NCBI GenBank assembly: GCA_000467715.1
Contig: AJFK01000913.1
Span: 62,001-126,000, forward strand
Direction: 5' to 3'
DNA from: Hysterium pulicare CBS 123377
Taxonomy: Eukaryota > Ascomycota > Dothideomycetes > Hysteriales > Hysteriaceae
DNA: 64,000 bases
Positions 34,723 to 45,713 of the stretch are shown here, piece by piece. Positions within the stretch are counted from its first letter, which is position 1, and every line of letters begins with the position of its first letter. The position numbers were made by a program, and so were the translations under genes. The notes beneath the pieces are model-generated. The model did not search any database. It saw only the letters and a program-made list of their open reading frames with translations, and was not told the origin of the DNA.

Positions 34723-35712
34723 TCAATCATCATACGAGTCATCATCCTCTAGATACTGAGAAGCCGCATGATACCGTTTAGGGGTCCCCTCAATAACAGC
34801 AGGTCTGTTCGGCCAGATTGGACTACTCGGAGTCCACTGTCCCACTGCTCCCTCCTCATCGTATGCCTCGACAACAGGTTTCAAGCCATGTTTCGTGATG
34901 TTATCCCCATAAACCTGAAGGAAATCATCCACCTGTGGCTCGTCCATGTACATTCGAAGCTCCCAGTCTGTAAATTTGTCGTCGCGCATCATCTCAAAGC
35001 AGTCCCGGAGAGTGGTGGCCGCCTGATGAGCCAGGGTGTCATTTTGAGCGAACCAATGAGAATACAGTGCGTCGAAGTGGACGATGCATTGGCGCTGAGC
35101 GTGGCCTTTAGAAATCTTCTTTGAGTTCGAGACAAAGATGCGCATGACTTCTTTGAGGGATTTGAAGAAATCTCCTTCGTAGCGGATATGCAATACATGG
35201 AGATGGATGTGAATGTGACTAAACTGTGCAAGAGCTAATGCTGCAGTCACATCTGGCCCGGGGGCGGTATTCAATCGACGGTACGCGAACCGGAGGTGTG
35301 ATTCTGGGTAGATTGGAACATAAGCCCAGGTTTGGCTGGCTAACAGGGTTCGAGCTTCGTCGTTGATCTGCTTGCAGGTACTCATGAGACTGAAGCGGTC
35401 TGCTACTTCGAAATGAGAGCTGACTGGTATGATATCCCGGTCGGTCTCGAGAACGAACTCGTAGATGCGGTTTCGTATTTCGCCGGGAAGATCGAAGAAT
35501 TTCGGGAATGTCTTTAGCTCGCGGGCCCCACGGCGGAGATGTGCGCGTATGGTAGGTTCGGTTGTAGCAGGGAGAATCCGACGCTTTTTGGTTGGTGTTG
35601 CAGCAGCGGTGTCAATCCTCGTCTTGGAATGCCGGCCCCGTCGCTTCGGCCTAGGTGCCATTTCATTGTCTGGAACATAGTCTGTCATGACTTGATCTTC
35701 TCTCTCCATCAT
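34723..35712 (-). CDS. 2EXR / F-box-like domain protein
   Basis: Single exon of 329 residues. A basic, proline-containing N-terminus (RPKRRGRHSKTR) of about 60 residues could act as a nuclear signal. It is followed by FFDLPGEIRNRIYEFVLE, the core of the fungal 2EXR/F-box-like domain, and by SLMSTCKQINDEARTLL, the second conserved helix. The C-terminus is acidic (LEDDDSYDD). These proteins form large lineage-specific families in Pezizomycotina, with a presumed adaptor role in ubiquitin ligases. No specific function is known. Two ATGs stand side by side at the start; the first is used. Confidence 0.85.
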   Translation of the reverse strand: MMEREDQVMTDYVPDNEMAPRPKRRGRHSKTRIDTAAATPTKKRRILPATTEPTIRAHLRRGARELKTFPKFFDLPGEIRNRIYEFVLETDRDIIPVSSHFEVADRFSLMSTCKQINDEARTLLASQTWAYVPIYPESHLRFAYRRLNTAPGPDVTAALALAQFSHIHIHLHVLHIRYEGDFFKSLKEVMRIFVSNSKKISKGHAQRQCIVHFDALYSHWFAQNDTLAHQAATTLRDCFEMMRDDKFTDWELRMYMDEPQVDDFLQVYGDNITKHGLKPVVEAYDEEGAVGQWTPSSPIWPNRPAVIEGTPKRYHAASQYLEDDDSYDD

Positions 35713-37104
35713 GGGGACAGATCAGGCGTTTCCTCTTTTTTTTACAATGTCTCGGGATTGATTTCGCTGATCCACTTCCTCTCCGGGGCTGTTTGCGTAC
35801 AGTAGGCAGGTGCGGTGGCGTTGTGCTTGAGTCAGTAGTTGTGTAGATTTTGAGGGGCTCGAAGTCTGTTTATGAAGCCAATTTGAACTTAAAATAGGCT
35901 GCGATAAATAGTGAATATATCCAGTAGTGATTCAGCGATGTTCGAGATGCTATCACTAGTTTACGGATAGTCACCTGCTAAGAACTCAGTTGCGGTGAGG
36001 TCGCATCACTGAAGCTACATCACTACAAGTAAAGCAGTGTCAGTAAATCAGTGTCTCGAGCCCTTCACGACACTCATCCACCAAATGTCATGCGCTTTCA
36101 CACACCTCAAGGTCAAGGCCCTAGGTAGTTCTCAAGCTTCACCGTGAGCTGTTTGGGTGTCGAGAAAACGCGAGGGAAACCGATATCGAGTAACTGACCG
36201 CAAGAAAAGTGGTATAATTGAAAAGAAAATATTGTCCATGGCTTACGCACTTAGCAAACGTTCCAGCTCCATGTTGGTTCAAACGGCTCCTGAATTGCGC
36301 GATGAGCTATACGAACACGCTCTCCATGTCTGTCGCCAGTGACCAAGCGCAGTTATTAGAGCTTTCCATCGGTAGGTGTCCTATCAAGTGGTCAGGCACA
36401 ATTCTCAGCGGTGAAATGAATGGGTATGTGAGAGCAACTTTCAGGCCGAAGTAACCAGCATCTGGCATCGTTGAGAAGAGAGCTGCTGGATGGAAACCTG
36501 CGAATTTCTCTGCTGTCGGTCGTCTGCTTCAGGGAAACCCTTCAACTTCGGGCTCGGCATACGTGATGGGCCGGGGGTTGTCAAGCATTGAAGTCCAGTA
36601 AGCCCTTGGCATCCCTGTGTCTGAAGCCTTCGGTATCTGTGACTCTCTTCGAATCCTTCTTCGGACCCGAAAGACGTCGGAAGTGTATGTAGCTTAGCAT
36701 GGACGGATTGATGATAGATAGTTGGTAGCGTTCCCCTGACAAGCCCCACAATTGTATTCTACCCCTCCCGCTGCTGACAAACGTCGTGCACTGTTCGTGC
36801 AACCTTGGGATGCAGTTGACTTCAAAACCCATGATGACTGCAGCAGTAAGTAGCTACATCAGGCATTGATATACACCGCCCTCGCAAATCTCCATTCGCT
36901 CTCGGATGTCGGAATCTACCCTATCCCGCAGCAGTACCAACTATATATCCTGTCACGATCCCCCACTTCAAGCACACAATCACCTCTACAGACCTCACTC
37001 TAGCATTCAACACAATTCGCCAGAGCCCGTTATTCAATTCCAATCCTGAAGTTCTACTTCCACTTTCACTACAACTTTCTATACCACCCAACACCCCTTT
37101 AACA
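35713..37104. other. divergent promoter region, 1.4 kb
   Basis: Between the 2EXR gene (minus) and the hydrolase (plus). Near 36.27-36.34 kb a short plus-strand stretch reads LVQTAPELRDELYEHAL, similar in outline to a 2EXR core, but it is too short to call. Nothing else is seen. Confidence 0.4.
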
Positions 37105-37986
37105 ATGTCCAACGATTGCTGCAAGTCGGGCTTCAGCTGGAACGGTACCCCTGTTGGCAAAGAAACAACCGTCGGCGACAAGCATCTCAAAACCTACGTG
37201 ACAGGCTCTTCGAAATCTGCTGCCATCCTCCTAGTCCACGATATCTTTGGCTGGACATTTCCCAACCTCCGTCTCCTAGCCGATCACTTCGCCAAAGAAG
37301 CAGATGCAACTGTCTACCTTCCAGACTTGTACGTGGAGAAGATTCGAAAACTCGACACGAAATATAAGGAATACACTAACCTCACCGCCCCAGTTTCGGC
37401 GGCGAAGTAGTCAGCGAGGAAACGATGGTCGATGCCGCCAAACGCGAAGCCTTCGACATCCCCGCCTTCATGGGCCGCAACAGCAAAGAACTCCGCTATC
37501 CGGAAATCCTCTCCGTTGCCAAAGCCCTCAAATCCGAGTTTCCAAAACTCGGCGCCATAGGCTACTGCTACGGCGGCTGGGCTGTGTTCAAGCTAGGTAG
37601 GAACCTCCACTCCCATCTTCGAAACGACCATATATCACTACCCATGATCTCCAACCCCTATTTATTCAACAACAGGTGCTGAGCCCTCCCTCATCGACGC
37701 AATATCCACCGCGCACCCCTCCCTCCTAACAAAAGAAGAGATCTCCGCCATCGCAGTCCCTGTCCAAATCCTAGCGCCCGAGACGGATCCGGCGTTCGCG
37801 CCTGAGTTGAAGGAGTATGCGAATCAGGTGATCCCCACCAAGGGAGTTAGTTACGAGTATGTATATTTCCCTGGACTGGCTCATGGTTTTGCGGCGAGGG
37901 GTGATCCGAGCAATGGGTTGCAGAAGCATGGGTTGGAGAGGGCGAAGAGGAGTGCGGTTAATTTCTTTAATGAGTTTTTGCACTAG
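37105..37986 (+). CDS. Dienelactone hydrolase family protein
   Basis: Three exons (37105-37328, 37394-37596, 37676-37986) give 245 residues, typical for the family. The alpha/beta-hydrolase triad is complete: nucleophile Cys133 in GYCYGGW, Asp180 in ETDPAF, and His212 in AHGF, with spacing like the bacterial enzyme. The N-terminus has CCKSGF, a small Cys motif common in fungal members, and YLPDFFGGE after the first intron. Bacterial relatives open dienelactone in chlorocatechol breakdown. Fungal members act on unknown lactones or esters, probably in the cytosol. Introns are 65 and 79 bases. It is convergent with a Baeyer-Villiger-type monooxygenase, an enzyme that makes esters or lactones, so a shared pathway is possible. 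Confidence 0.92.
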
Positions 37987-38214
37987 GAGAAAGAGGATTG
38001 GAGAGTTGGGGTTAGAGGGGACGAGAAGAGGGATGGTGAAAGTTTGAATGAGTAAAGGTAGGGTAGGATGGAAAAGCAGAGGAGAAACAGATCAGGAAAG
38101 CGTAAAGGTCCAATATAGTGCCTCTAAGTGTATTGGTCGTCTATCCTCGCGACAAAAGTTCAATACCAGACGCCTTCCAAATTTAACAGACTTCTCCAAC
38201 CACGTCCTAGCATT

Positions 38215-39693
38215 TCACGTCGACACAGACTTGAATTCCAACCCCTTCGTAACATCCGCATAATTCGCATCCCAATTATCCCTGAAGTAGTTATCCCTCG
38301 GCAACCAAGGTGCCCGGTCTGCCGCCTTCGGGAACTTGGCCAACCCAGCCATCAGATACGTACTCGACAGGCTCATAACCGGCAACTCCTTGACGCTATC
38401 CGGATCCTGCAGTCTGGGTACCGCACTAGTATATTTATTCGCCCGTACATAGTTGATCAACCGCATCACAAGACGACTTGTAGCATCCGAACCGAGCGTC
38501 CACGAGGAATTGGTGTAGCCGACGATGAAGAATAGATTGGGAACGTCTTGGAGCATGGAGAAGCGCCAGAGGAATTTGGAGGGGATATGGACGGGGTTGT
38601 TGTCCGTTGACAATTGGATACCCCCTGCGATTTGTAGGTTCAGCCCTGTAGCTGTTATTATGATGTCTGCGTCCAGCTTCTCTCCCGATTCGAGAAGTAT
38701 GCCGTGTTCGGTGACGGTTTTGATATGCCCAGTGACCACATTTGCCTTCCCGTCATGGAAGGATTGGAAGAAATCGCCATCTGGGCAAAGACACATCCTT
38801 TGGTCCCAGGGATTATACGTTGGTTTGAAATGCGGGTCCATGGGGAAATCCTTGGGCAATTGCTTCCGAGCGCCCGACATCAACACTTTACGCGCCGCAT
38901 TCGGAAAGGCGCGACAGAATTTGTAGAAGAGGAAGGGAAGAATCAGGAATTGGAGACGGGAGATCCTAAGAGACATCCAACGCGGGAGCCATCGCTCGTA
39001 CCAGACGGGACTGTCCGGTTTAGGCTGCGGAAGAGACATTATGTAGCTGGGCGAGCGCTGGAGCATCGTCACGCTGCTGGCTTTCTCGGCGAGAGCGGGG
39101 AGGAGGGTTATGGCTGTTGCGCCGCTTCCGACGACGATGATCTTCTTGCCCTCGTAATCGAGATCTTCGGGCCAGAATTGTGGGTGGATTGTCTTTCCAT
39201 GGAAATTCTCAAGCCCCGGAATAGGTGCATCCAAAGGCTTGTTGTAGTTATAGTATCCTGTCCCTAGTATGACCCAATTGGCGTGAAAGTAATTTGTCTC
39301 GCCATCAACCTCGACTTGTAACCTCCATAACTGTTGATCCGACGACCAATTCGCCGAGATGATCTGATGCCGGAAGTTGAAATGCTTATCGATTCCGAAC
39401 TCGGACGCCGTTTCGTTCATGTACTCGACGATGGATGCCCCGGTGGCGATGGGATTGGGCTTCTGCCATGGGTAGAAGGGGAAGCCGAAGGTGTGGAGGT
39501 CGGAGTCGGAGCGGATGCCTGGGTATTTGAAAAGGTCCCAGGTGCCGCCCAAGTGTTCTCGTCCTTCTAGGATGGCGTACGAAGCGTTCGGAACGCTTGT
39601 CTGGAGCCGGTATGCGGCATTGATGCCAGAGATGCCTGCACCGATGATGAGGACGTCGTAGTAGTTGGAAGGTCGGTGGGCGTGGCCGTTCAT
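38215..39693 (-). CDS. Flavin-dependent monooxygenase, Baeyer-Villiger type
   Basis: Single exon of 492 residues from MNGHAHRPS at 39693. It has an FAD Rossmann motif GAGISG (18-23), a second dinucleotide motif GSGATA, and between them FHGKTIHPQFWP, which fits the FxGxxxHxxxWP fingerprint of type I Baeyer-Villiger and related flavin monooxygenases. It uses NADPH and O2 to insert oxygen next to a ketone or to oxygenate a soft nucleophile; the substrate is unknown. The frame is open for 93 more codons to an ATG at 39972. That extension is Arg-rich and poor in acidic residues, so a mitochondrial presequence is possible. A hydrophobic stretch near residue 255 (FLILPFLFYKF) may touch a membrane. 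It is tail-to-tail with the dienelactone hydrolase. Confidence 0.9.
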   Translation of the reverse strand: MNGHAHRPSNYYDVLIIGAGISGINAAYRLQTSVPNASYAILEGREHLGGTWDLFKYPGIRSDSDLHTFGFPFYPWQKPNPIATGASIVEYMNETASEFGIDKHFNFRHQIISANWSSDQQLWRLQVEVDGETNYFHANWVILGTGYYNYNKPLDAPIPGLENFHGKTIHPQFWPEDLDYEGKKIIVVGSGATAITLLPALAEKASSVTMLQRSPSYIMSLPQPKPDSPVWYERWLPRWMSLRISRLQFLILPFLFYKFCRAFPNAARKVLMSGARKQLPKDFPMDPHFKPTYNPWDQRMCLCPDGDFFQSFHDGKANVVTGHIKTVTEHGILLESGEKLDADIIITATGLNLQIAGGIQLSTDNNPVHIPSKFLWRFSMLQDVPNLFFIVGYTNSSWTLGSDATSRLVMRLINYVRANKYTSAVPRLQDPDSVKELPVMSLSSTYLMAGLAKFPKAADRAPWLPRDNYFRDNWDANYADVTKGLEFKSVST

Positions 39694-40607
39694 GATGGCG
39701 GCAGATCGGGGTCGGTCAAGAAGGATATAGGTAGTCGAGGAAGCGATGAAGATAGGTAGGGGAGGAGAGAGCGTTGGAGAGCCGAACGAAATGCATTGTT
39801 GCGAGCACGGAGGTACAGCATTGTTATAGTTAAGGCGGGCGGCCGTGAAGCATGGAAGTCTGTGGCGCGCCTTTTGCAGGAGCCGAGGCAAGCCACCGCC
39901 GCCGAGTCTGTCGGAACCATTACGCGGTGTCATAATTCGGAGGATTACAGATGCTACCAACGGCTTTGCCATCAGCCTACACAGACAGTTCGGACTCTGG
40001 CAAAGGCACTATGGCCAGTTGCCATCCGTAAGGTTGTTGGGAAAGTATGGAATGAATAGGTACCCTCCAGACTTGTACAGCTAGGAGAATGCAGTACGAC
40101 GGCACCCCAATCTTCCTAGATCGTACATCGTATACTCGCTACTGTATCTCTTGTCTATTCATGCTTCTGCCAGTTATGCAGTTTGTTTGAACGAGGGTTA
40201 GAGACTAGATCTCCTCTTCCGCTCCGATCCATGTTACCTGCAGCATTTTAGGTACTCCTACGCTTTTCGGAGATGCCGGGCCATCCGCACACTATTCGCA
40301 TATGCTAAGTCCATTCACTATTTTTGTCATAGCTCCTGGTACTCCTACCCAACCATGTGCTTGATGTAGTTGCCTTAGTTACGAGCTCTGTTCACGACAT
40401 CAGGCTTGAAGTCCAGAGCGTAACATGAGTACTCTTCGCGCTACAGTTCCATGTAATAATAACAAGAAGTAAAATCTACCAATACACATCTAGCCAATGC
40501 CTTTAATATGCATCTCTTGCCTTGATCGCCTCTTCTCCAATCCTGAAATCCTCTCCGCAAGTGTCGTGATGTAATTAGCGGAATTTCCGCTCCAGAGACC
40601 GTATATC
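39694..40607. other. intergenic stretch
   Basis: Upstream of the flavin monooxygenase, including its possible 93-codon N-terminal extension (to 39972), and the 3' flank of the AA8-AA12 gene. Nothing else is seen. Confidence 0.4.
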
Positions 40608-42746
40608 TCATATCTTCCCAAGCAACCATAGCTCACCTTCGGCAGAGGCATCGCTCGTAACGTACAACCGACCGAACTTATCCACCGCAATCGAAACGGG
40701 CCTGAAGCAAACTGTCGTCGAGCATTTGCTGAGGTCCACATTCCACCATATATCCGTTGAACTCTCGTTACTCGCCGCCATTGGTTTCACGGGATTATAC
40801 TCTCCGTCCGGGTCCTTTTCGAAGGGAAATTGGACAAGCTTAAAGCCCAGTCCCGGTGTCCTGTCCCACGATCCATGGTACGTCACGTACAAGCTACGGA
40901 AATCTCGGCTGAACATGGAGTCAAGGGGTGCTGAATGGGCAGGAATCGCTAGCTTGGCTGGGACCGACTTGGCCTGGCAGGAAGCATCGTTGAAGGTGGT
41001 GTTGGGCGCGACCACAACCTGCTCTCCAAGCTTGGCGACTTTGTCCGTGAAAGCAGTCGGCTCCCACACCGTGTGGCATGTTGGATACCCATACCATTGA
41101 TCATTCGGTCGCGTTGGGTCTCCAAGATAGTTGAGTTCATCGGCAGGGTTGTTGAAGTGAATGTCCACGGGCGTAGAGCTGTTGACTGTACGCGTCATTT
41201 CGTCTAAACCATTTTCAACGGCCCACAGCCTGTCGTAAAATGTAAGCGATTAGAAGTGATTGGGGAGAGGATTGTCATGGACTTACATTCCATTCCCATC
41301 GAAAGTCAGTCCAACCACGTTACGCAAACCGTAACCCATCTGATATCCGTCTGCAGCGTAATTGTAGCCTTTGGCTGGAACCTTGCTCAGATCAAATACC
41401 TTGACGGCTGCACGACCTGTCTTGGGGTCGCCGGCCTGGTAATCATTATTATCACTCGAACCGTGCTGAAGTATGAGAAGGTTCGGATGTTTGGGCGGTA
41501 TAATGATCGAGCGTGTTGGATGGCCTCCCGGATACATGCCAGTAACCAAGACCTTCGATGTACCATTTACACTCATGGAGATGGGGTCATAATTCCAACT
41601 CCAAGCACTCGTCGCCGAACTTGCATACAGTGTCTTCCCATCCGGGCTAAAGGCGATTCCATGATTCAAGTTTCTTTGGGTTATAACCGCTTTACCTGTC
41701 GTAATACAGCCGTCTGATCCAATTCGATGTGCAGAAATCCCCCTGCCATTCTGAACCACGAGGAGGTTGCCAGCACTATCAATAACGATTCCTCGTGGAT
41801 TTGTTAAACTTCCAGCGACCTTGGTAGCTCTCCATCCATTCGCTGTGACGCCTTGGAATTGCGCTGCACTTATTCCGGGACATGAAATTGGTACACCAGT
41901 TGAGACGGGTGTTGGGCTGGCAGCGCCGGAGCTACTCGGCTTGGCTGTGCTGCTGCTAGATACAGAGAGTGTCGAGGACGGAATCGCGCTCGTTAGTGGT
42001 GGTGGAGTCGACACTATAAGATTGGAGGAGACCCATTGATCGAAAAGGTCGCTTCGTGCTGATGTCAGATCGAAGTACCAGTGGTCGAAGCCGTTATGGA
42101 CATCGAATGCCGAAGCATTGTTTCCAGGCTGGACTACTTTACGAATGGAATAAGCGGCAGCGAAATATTGGGCTTTATTTGTAGGGTCGATGGTAACATT
42201 TCCGTTGTCGGCGTTGGTCCAGGCACTGCAGCCTTTACAGCGAACGTTGAGTGTCCAATGTGTACTGTTGACACCCGATCCTTTCATATATGTGTATTCG
42301 GCGCCATCATAAGGATTTGGTAGCGATAATCCTCTACACCATGTGAGCAAAGCAATTGGAAGTGTTTATGTCGACATACAATGCCATGCGAGATGAGTAG
42401 ACCGAGTTTTGAGTCCCATTCGCCCATCCAACTGTGAGTGGCGAGTAGACCATCTGGCCGCCCCAGGAGAAACCAGTCCAGCCATACTTGATGGGCGCCA
42501 CAATCTGAAGAATGGTGTCGAAAGGGGCAGTGGTTACGTTTGGAAGGGCGATTCGGAAGGTGATACCATTAACGAGTGTGTAGGATGAATAACATATGGA
42601 TGTGAGAGGGTCGCAGAAACTAGTAGTATTTGACGTTTGGCCTATCACTAAACGAGGTTTAGCAGGGATTAGACAAGCTCAGAGTGCGACTTACCACCGC
42701 TGGCAAACGCTATGAGGCATGCTGCAACGCTGACGAGCCGCATCAT
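40608..42746 (-). CDS. Secreted AA8-AA12 oxidoreductase (haem b cytochrome domain + PQQ-dependent dehydrogenase)
   Basis: Four exons (42746-42695, 42647-42380, 42333-41287, 41229-40608) give 662 residues. A signal peptide (MMRLVSVAACLIAFASG) leads to a cellobiose-dehydrogenase-type cytochrome domain (AA8), with candidate haem ligands Met83 (SWGGQM) and His186 or His191 (VHNGFDHWYF). A Ser/Thr/Pro linker at about 208-250 connects it to a beta-propeller quinoprotein (AA12; GWRATKVAGSLTNPRGIVID, GIAFSPDGKTLYASS, YVTYHGSWDRTPG). Known AA8-AA12 enzymes oxidise rare sugars such as 2-keto-D-glucose and L-fucose with PQQ, and pass electrons through the haem domain to lytic polysaccharide monooxygenases. 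There is no C-terminal CBM1. N-glycosylation sites are common, as expected outside the cell. This is a plant cell-wall degradation gene. Confidence 0.92.
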
Positions 42747-44062
42747 GGACTGACGAGCAGACAGAATCGGGTGTTAAAGTATTCCCAGAAAGTCACCGGA
42801 GGCCCTTGGACACTTTATGGAAACGCATCTTGGAAGCTAAGAAGCTATCTAAACCACTTTCGAAAGGGTAAATAAGTAAAGTCGACCGATACGCCTTCGA
42901 ATGTTTATAAGGTCATAAGGCAATACGGCATGTGGTACCCAACCCCGGTTTGGATAACCACCCAGTGGCGCAGTGCGTTGCAGAGTACGGTGTGTACATT
43001 GATTGCTCAGGAGATCTTGCGCCTCCTAGAAGGACAGATGTTGCTCGGAGTCCCTTGAGTGCCCCACATGTCGAGCTCGTGATGACTCCGTGGGGAAGGT
43101 ATTCATGTCATCGAATCCTTGGGGGGAGATTGATGGCCCCACCTGCGGGCTGCAAGATCTTTGGGCAACTGGCGCGTACGTGAAGGTGTGGCCGACCTGG
43201 TATTGAATGAAGATCGCTCGTAAGGCTAAAGCTTGAAAATATATTGACTGGGGCTTCGAAGCGTTCTATTGCATGGAAATGCGGCTGAAGGGAGGGTCCA
43301 GGACTGAGGAAGTTTCGAATCATTGGGCCAATCGAAAGCGCATTAATTACCAGTAAATTGGTGAGCGGCGCGATGAGGTGATGGTCGAACGAAGCTCTGG
43401 TTAACCGATACGCGGGGATTGAGCGAGGGGATTTAACCTTAAAGGACTTGCAGGGTACATTAAGATGTTGGAAGGAATAGATGAAGTGGATATAAAGCTG
43501 ATAATATCCAGTCAGCCCAAGATAATTGGCAAACGAGTTTTCGCGAATGGTGTTCGCTTGCATTTCTGTTGTTTTGCGCTCTTGATAAAGAATAAATCGA
43601 CGGCTGCGATAAAGTATCATCATGCGAAGGTCAGCGATTGTGAAGATAGATGGATGAGATGAAGATGTTGATGGGATGAAACGTGGAAGTGAGAGGTGCG
43701 GCAATCGGCCCGACTGCCGAGTGGCGAGGATAGCTTTTCGCAGCAGTCTAACATTTGTGTCTGTTCAACTACAAAATTTATTGTTTGAATGCCTCATTGG
43801 TCTGGTATCTCCACGACTGTATACCCCCTTAGGGATCGCGTGCCACTGAATGTTGATCGTGAGTGATCAAATCCGTTCACCTATGTTTATAGTGCCGTGG
43901 TTCTGTTCCCCAATCGTTCCAAGAAGTGCCTTGTGTGTACATCTTGCGCTTGGTATACTTCAGCCCTTTGAATTACCGAAGAAGGAGGCACCCCAGTCAA
44001 AATGCTAGAAGCTAACATTCTAAGTGAAAGAAGATCCGGAGTGCATCTAAAAGTGCCAACGT
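42747..44062. other. long intergenic stretch
   Basis: 5' flank of the AA8-AA12 gene and 3' flank of the kinase-like pseudogene. A 198-codon minus-strand ORF (43108-43704) has no recognisable features and I do not call it. Confidence 0.4.
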
Positions 44063-45170
44063 TTAATCTTGAGAATGTAGGTCGCGAACATCCTCAGGCT
44101 TACGGAGTCTTAATGACCGATGCCGTTTTTCATCCAATACAATCTCGAAAAGCTGAGGCCAGTCGAACCCGATGACATCCCCTCCATCCACCTGTCCACC
44201 GGCCTCCTGTATAGCGGCTATCACATCCTTCATCACTTCCGCAGTCTCGTACTCCCTTTTCGCACCTCTTCACCTAGAAACTCCCTCCTCATTTCCGGAA
44301 ACTCCGCTCTATTCATCTTCTCATTCCCATACTCCAAGAACGCCTGCCACTGAGGTGCCTGCTCGTCCTCCATCGGCTCCTTCCCCGGGTTCATACGTCT
44401 CCAAATCCAAGTTGCTCAATCGAATAGGTCACTCTTGATGCTAGGAAGGGGTTCAATGTTCATCCCTGAAGTCTGGCGGCGAAACCATTCCGCATGCCAA
44501 TTCCCTTCAGAATCGGAGACACCATCGATTGTGGCATCGAGGAAACCAACGATGGCGAGTGACAAGTCTGCCCGGACCCACACGGTCTCGTTGCAGAAAT
44601 CATTCACAAAGACGGATTTAGAATGAATAAATTTGAAAGCACTGAGTGCGTGCAGTGCCCAACGCCAGTAAAGCGCAAGGACGGCTCGTGATGTAGATGG
44701 ACAAAGGGAGACGGAGGGCATAGGAACCGGCGCGAGTCTTTCAAGCCGAAACCCATATGATGCACCGCCTAGATACCTTACGAGATTCTATGATCTTCTT
44801 TAAGGTGCTCGTACACGGTCATCGCGTATTCAACCATGCTCCCAGGATCGGCGTCATCATCACTTAATATTTCTAGCGGTATCTCCTTGCCACGGAAAGT
44901 GCTCGGAAAGACCAAGACGGACTTCCGGTCTCTGTAAGGGATGGCATATGCTTGCTGGAAGAAGCTGGTGTACCACTCTTCAGAATCTTCCACATCAAGG
45001 CTTGCTCCCGAGGGTACAAGAACACCATTATATGGAAGCATTGGCGGGGAAGGGTGAGCCGCTTCTTCGTCATCTGGTAGCCTGGACTGTCGTTCACCTG
45101 TATTTATGTAACGCCATACGCGGGACAACATGTTTTCTTCGTCTACGCAAGGTTTACTGTTATCTATCAT
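44063..45170 (-). pseudogene. Decayed protein-kinase-like gene
   Basis: Blocks of a fungal kinase-like domain follow each other on the minus strand in changing frames. They are an N-terminal lobe with GKEIPLEILSDDD and YAMTVYEHLKEDHR, LVRYLGGASYGFRLERL in another frame (kinase strand 4-5 region), FKFIHSKSVFVNDFCNETVWVRADLSLAIVGFLDA split over the catalytic loop and DFG region, SDLFD, then AEFPEMRREFLGEEVRK and EYETAEVMKDVIAAI. A frame change lies near 44.79 kb, an in-frame stop near 44.42 kb, and another frame change near 44.26 kb. The catalytic HRD and DFG residues are already replaced (VND, VGF), so the parent was perhaps a pseudokinase. The start ATG is at 45170. It is non-functional as read. 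Confidence 0.7.
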
Positions 45171-45713
45171 GGATGGCACCGAATGATGGAAGTTAGCAGT
45201 TGATCAAGTCAGTCCAAAATATTTGGCAAATTTCGTTCATGAATGAACGTTTACTTACACGTCTTATAGTGTGTTTAGATTAAGCCTTCGATGTGTCAGC
45301 TGAAGTGTCTAGTCGTCGCTAAGATGATGGCATGGAAAGAGAGTTGATAAAATGGAACGTTGACGTTGGCCGATCGGCCCGTCTGGCCCGCTAGGTGAGT
45401 TCTCATGTAAGCGCGCCAGTACTTAATCCTTACATCTCAGCGGCATCCAACACTTCCAGGGGATGTTATATCCCTTCAACTACATGCCGAAGCCTCTTGG
45501 ACATCACTTTCTCGTGTCAACATGAAGACTCAACTTGATTTCAAGGACCTGCACTTATATATCTACCCAGCCGCCCTACCCAGCCGCCTTGTCATTTAAT
45601 ACCTACTAGCAATCAAAACGTTATCTGCCCGTTTGGATTACGGACGTAGGTAGCGGTGTGACGCTGCTGCAAGCTCCATAATCTGGCTGGCTAAGAATCG
45701 TCAAATAAAGCTC
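45171..45713. other. intergenic stretch
   Basis: 5' flank of the kinase-like pseudogene and 3' flank of the chitin-binding gene. No gene or repeat is seen. Confidence 0.4.

Noticed and set aside
43108-43704. 198-codon minus-strand ORF
   Set aside because: No start context, domain, membrane pattern or splice support.
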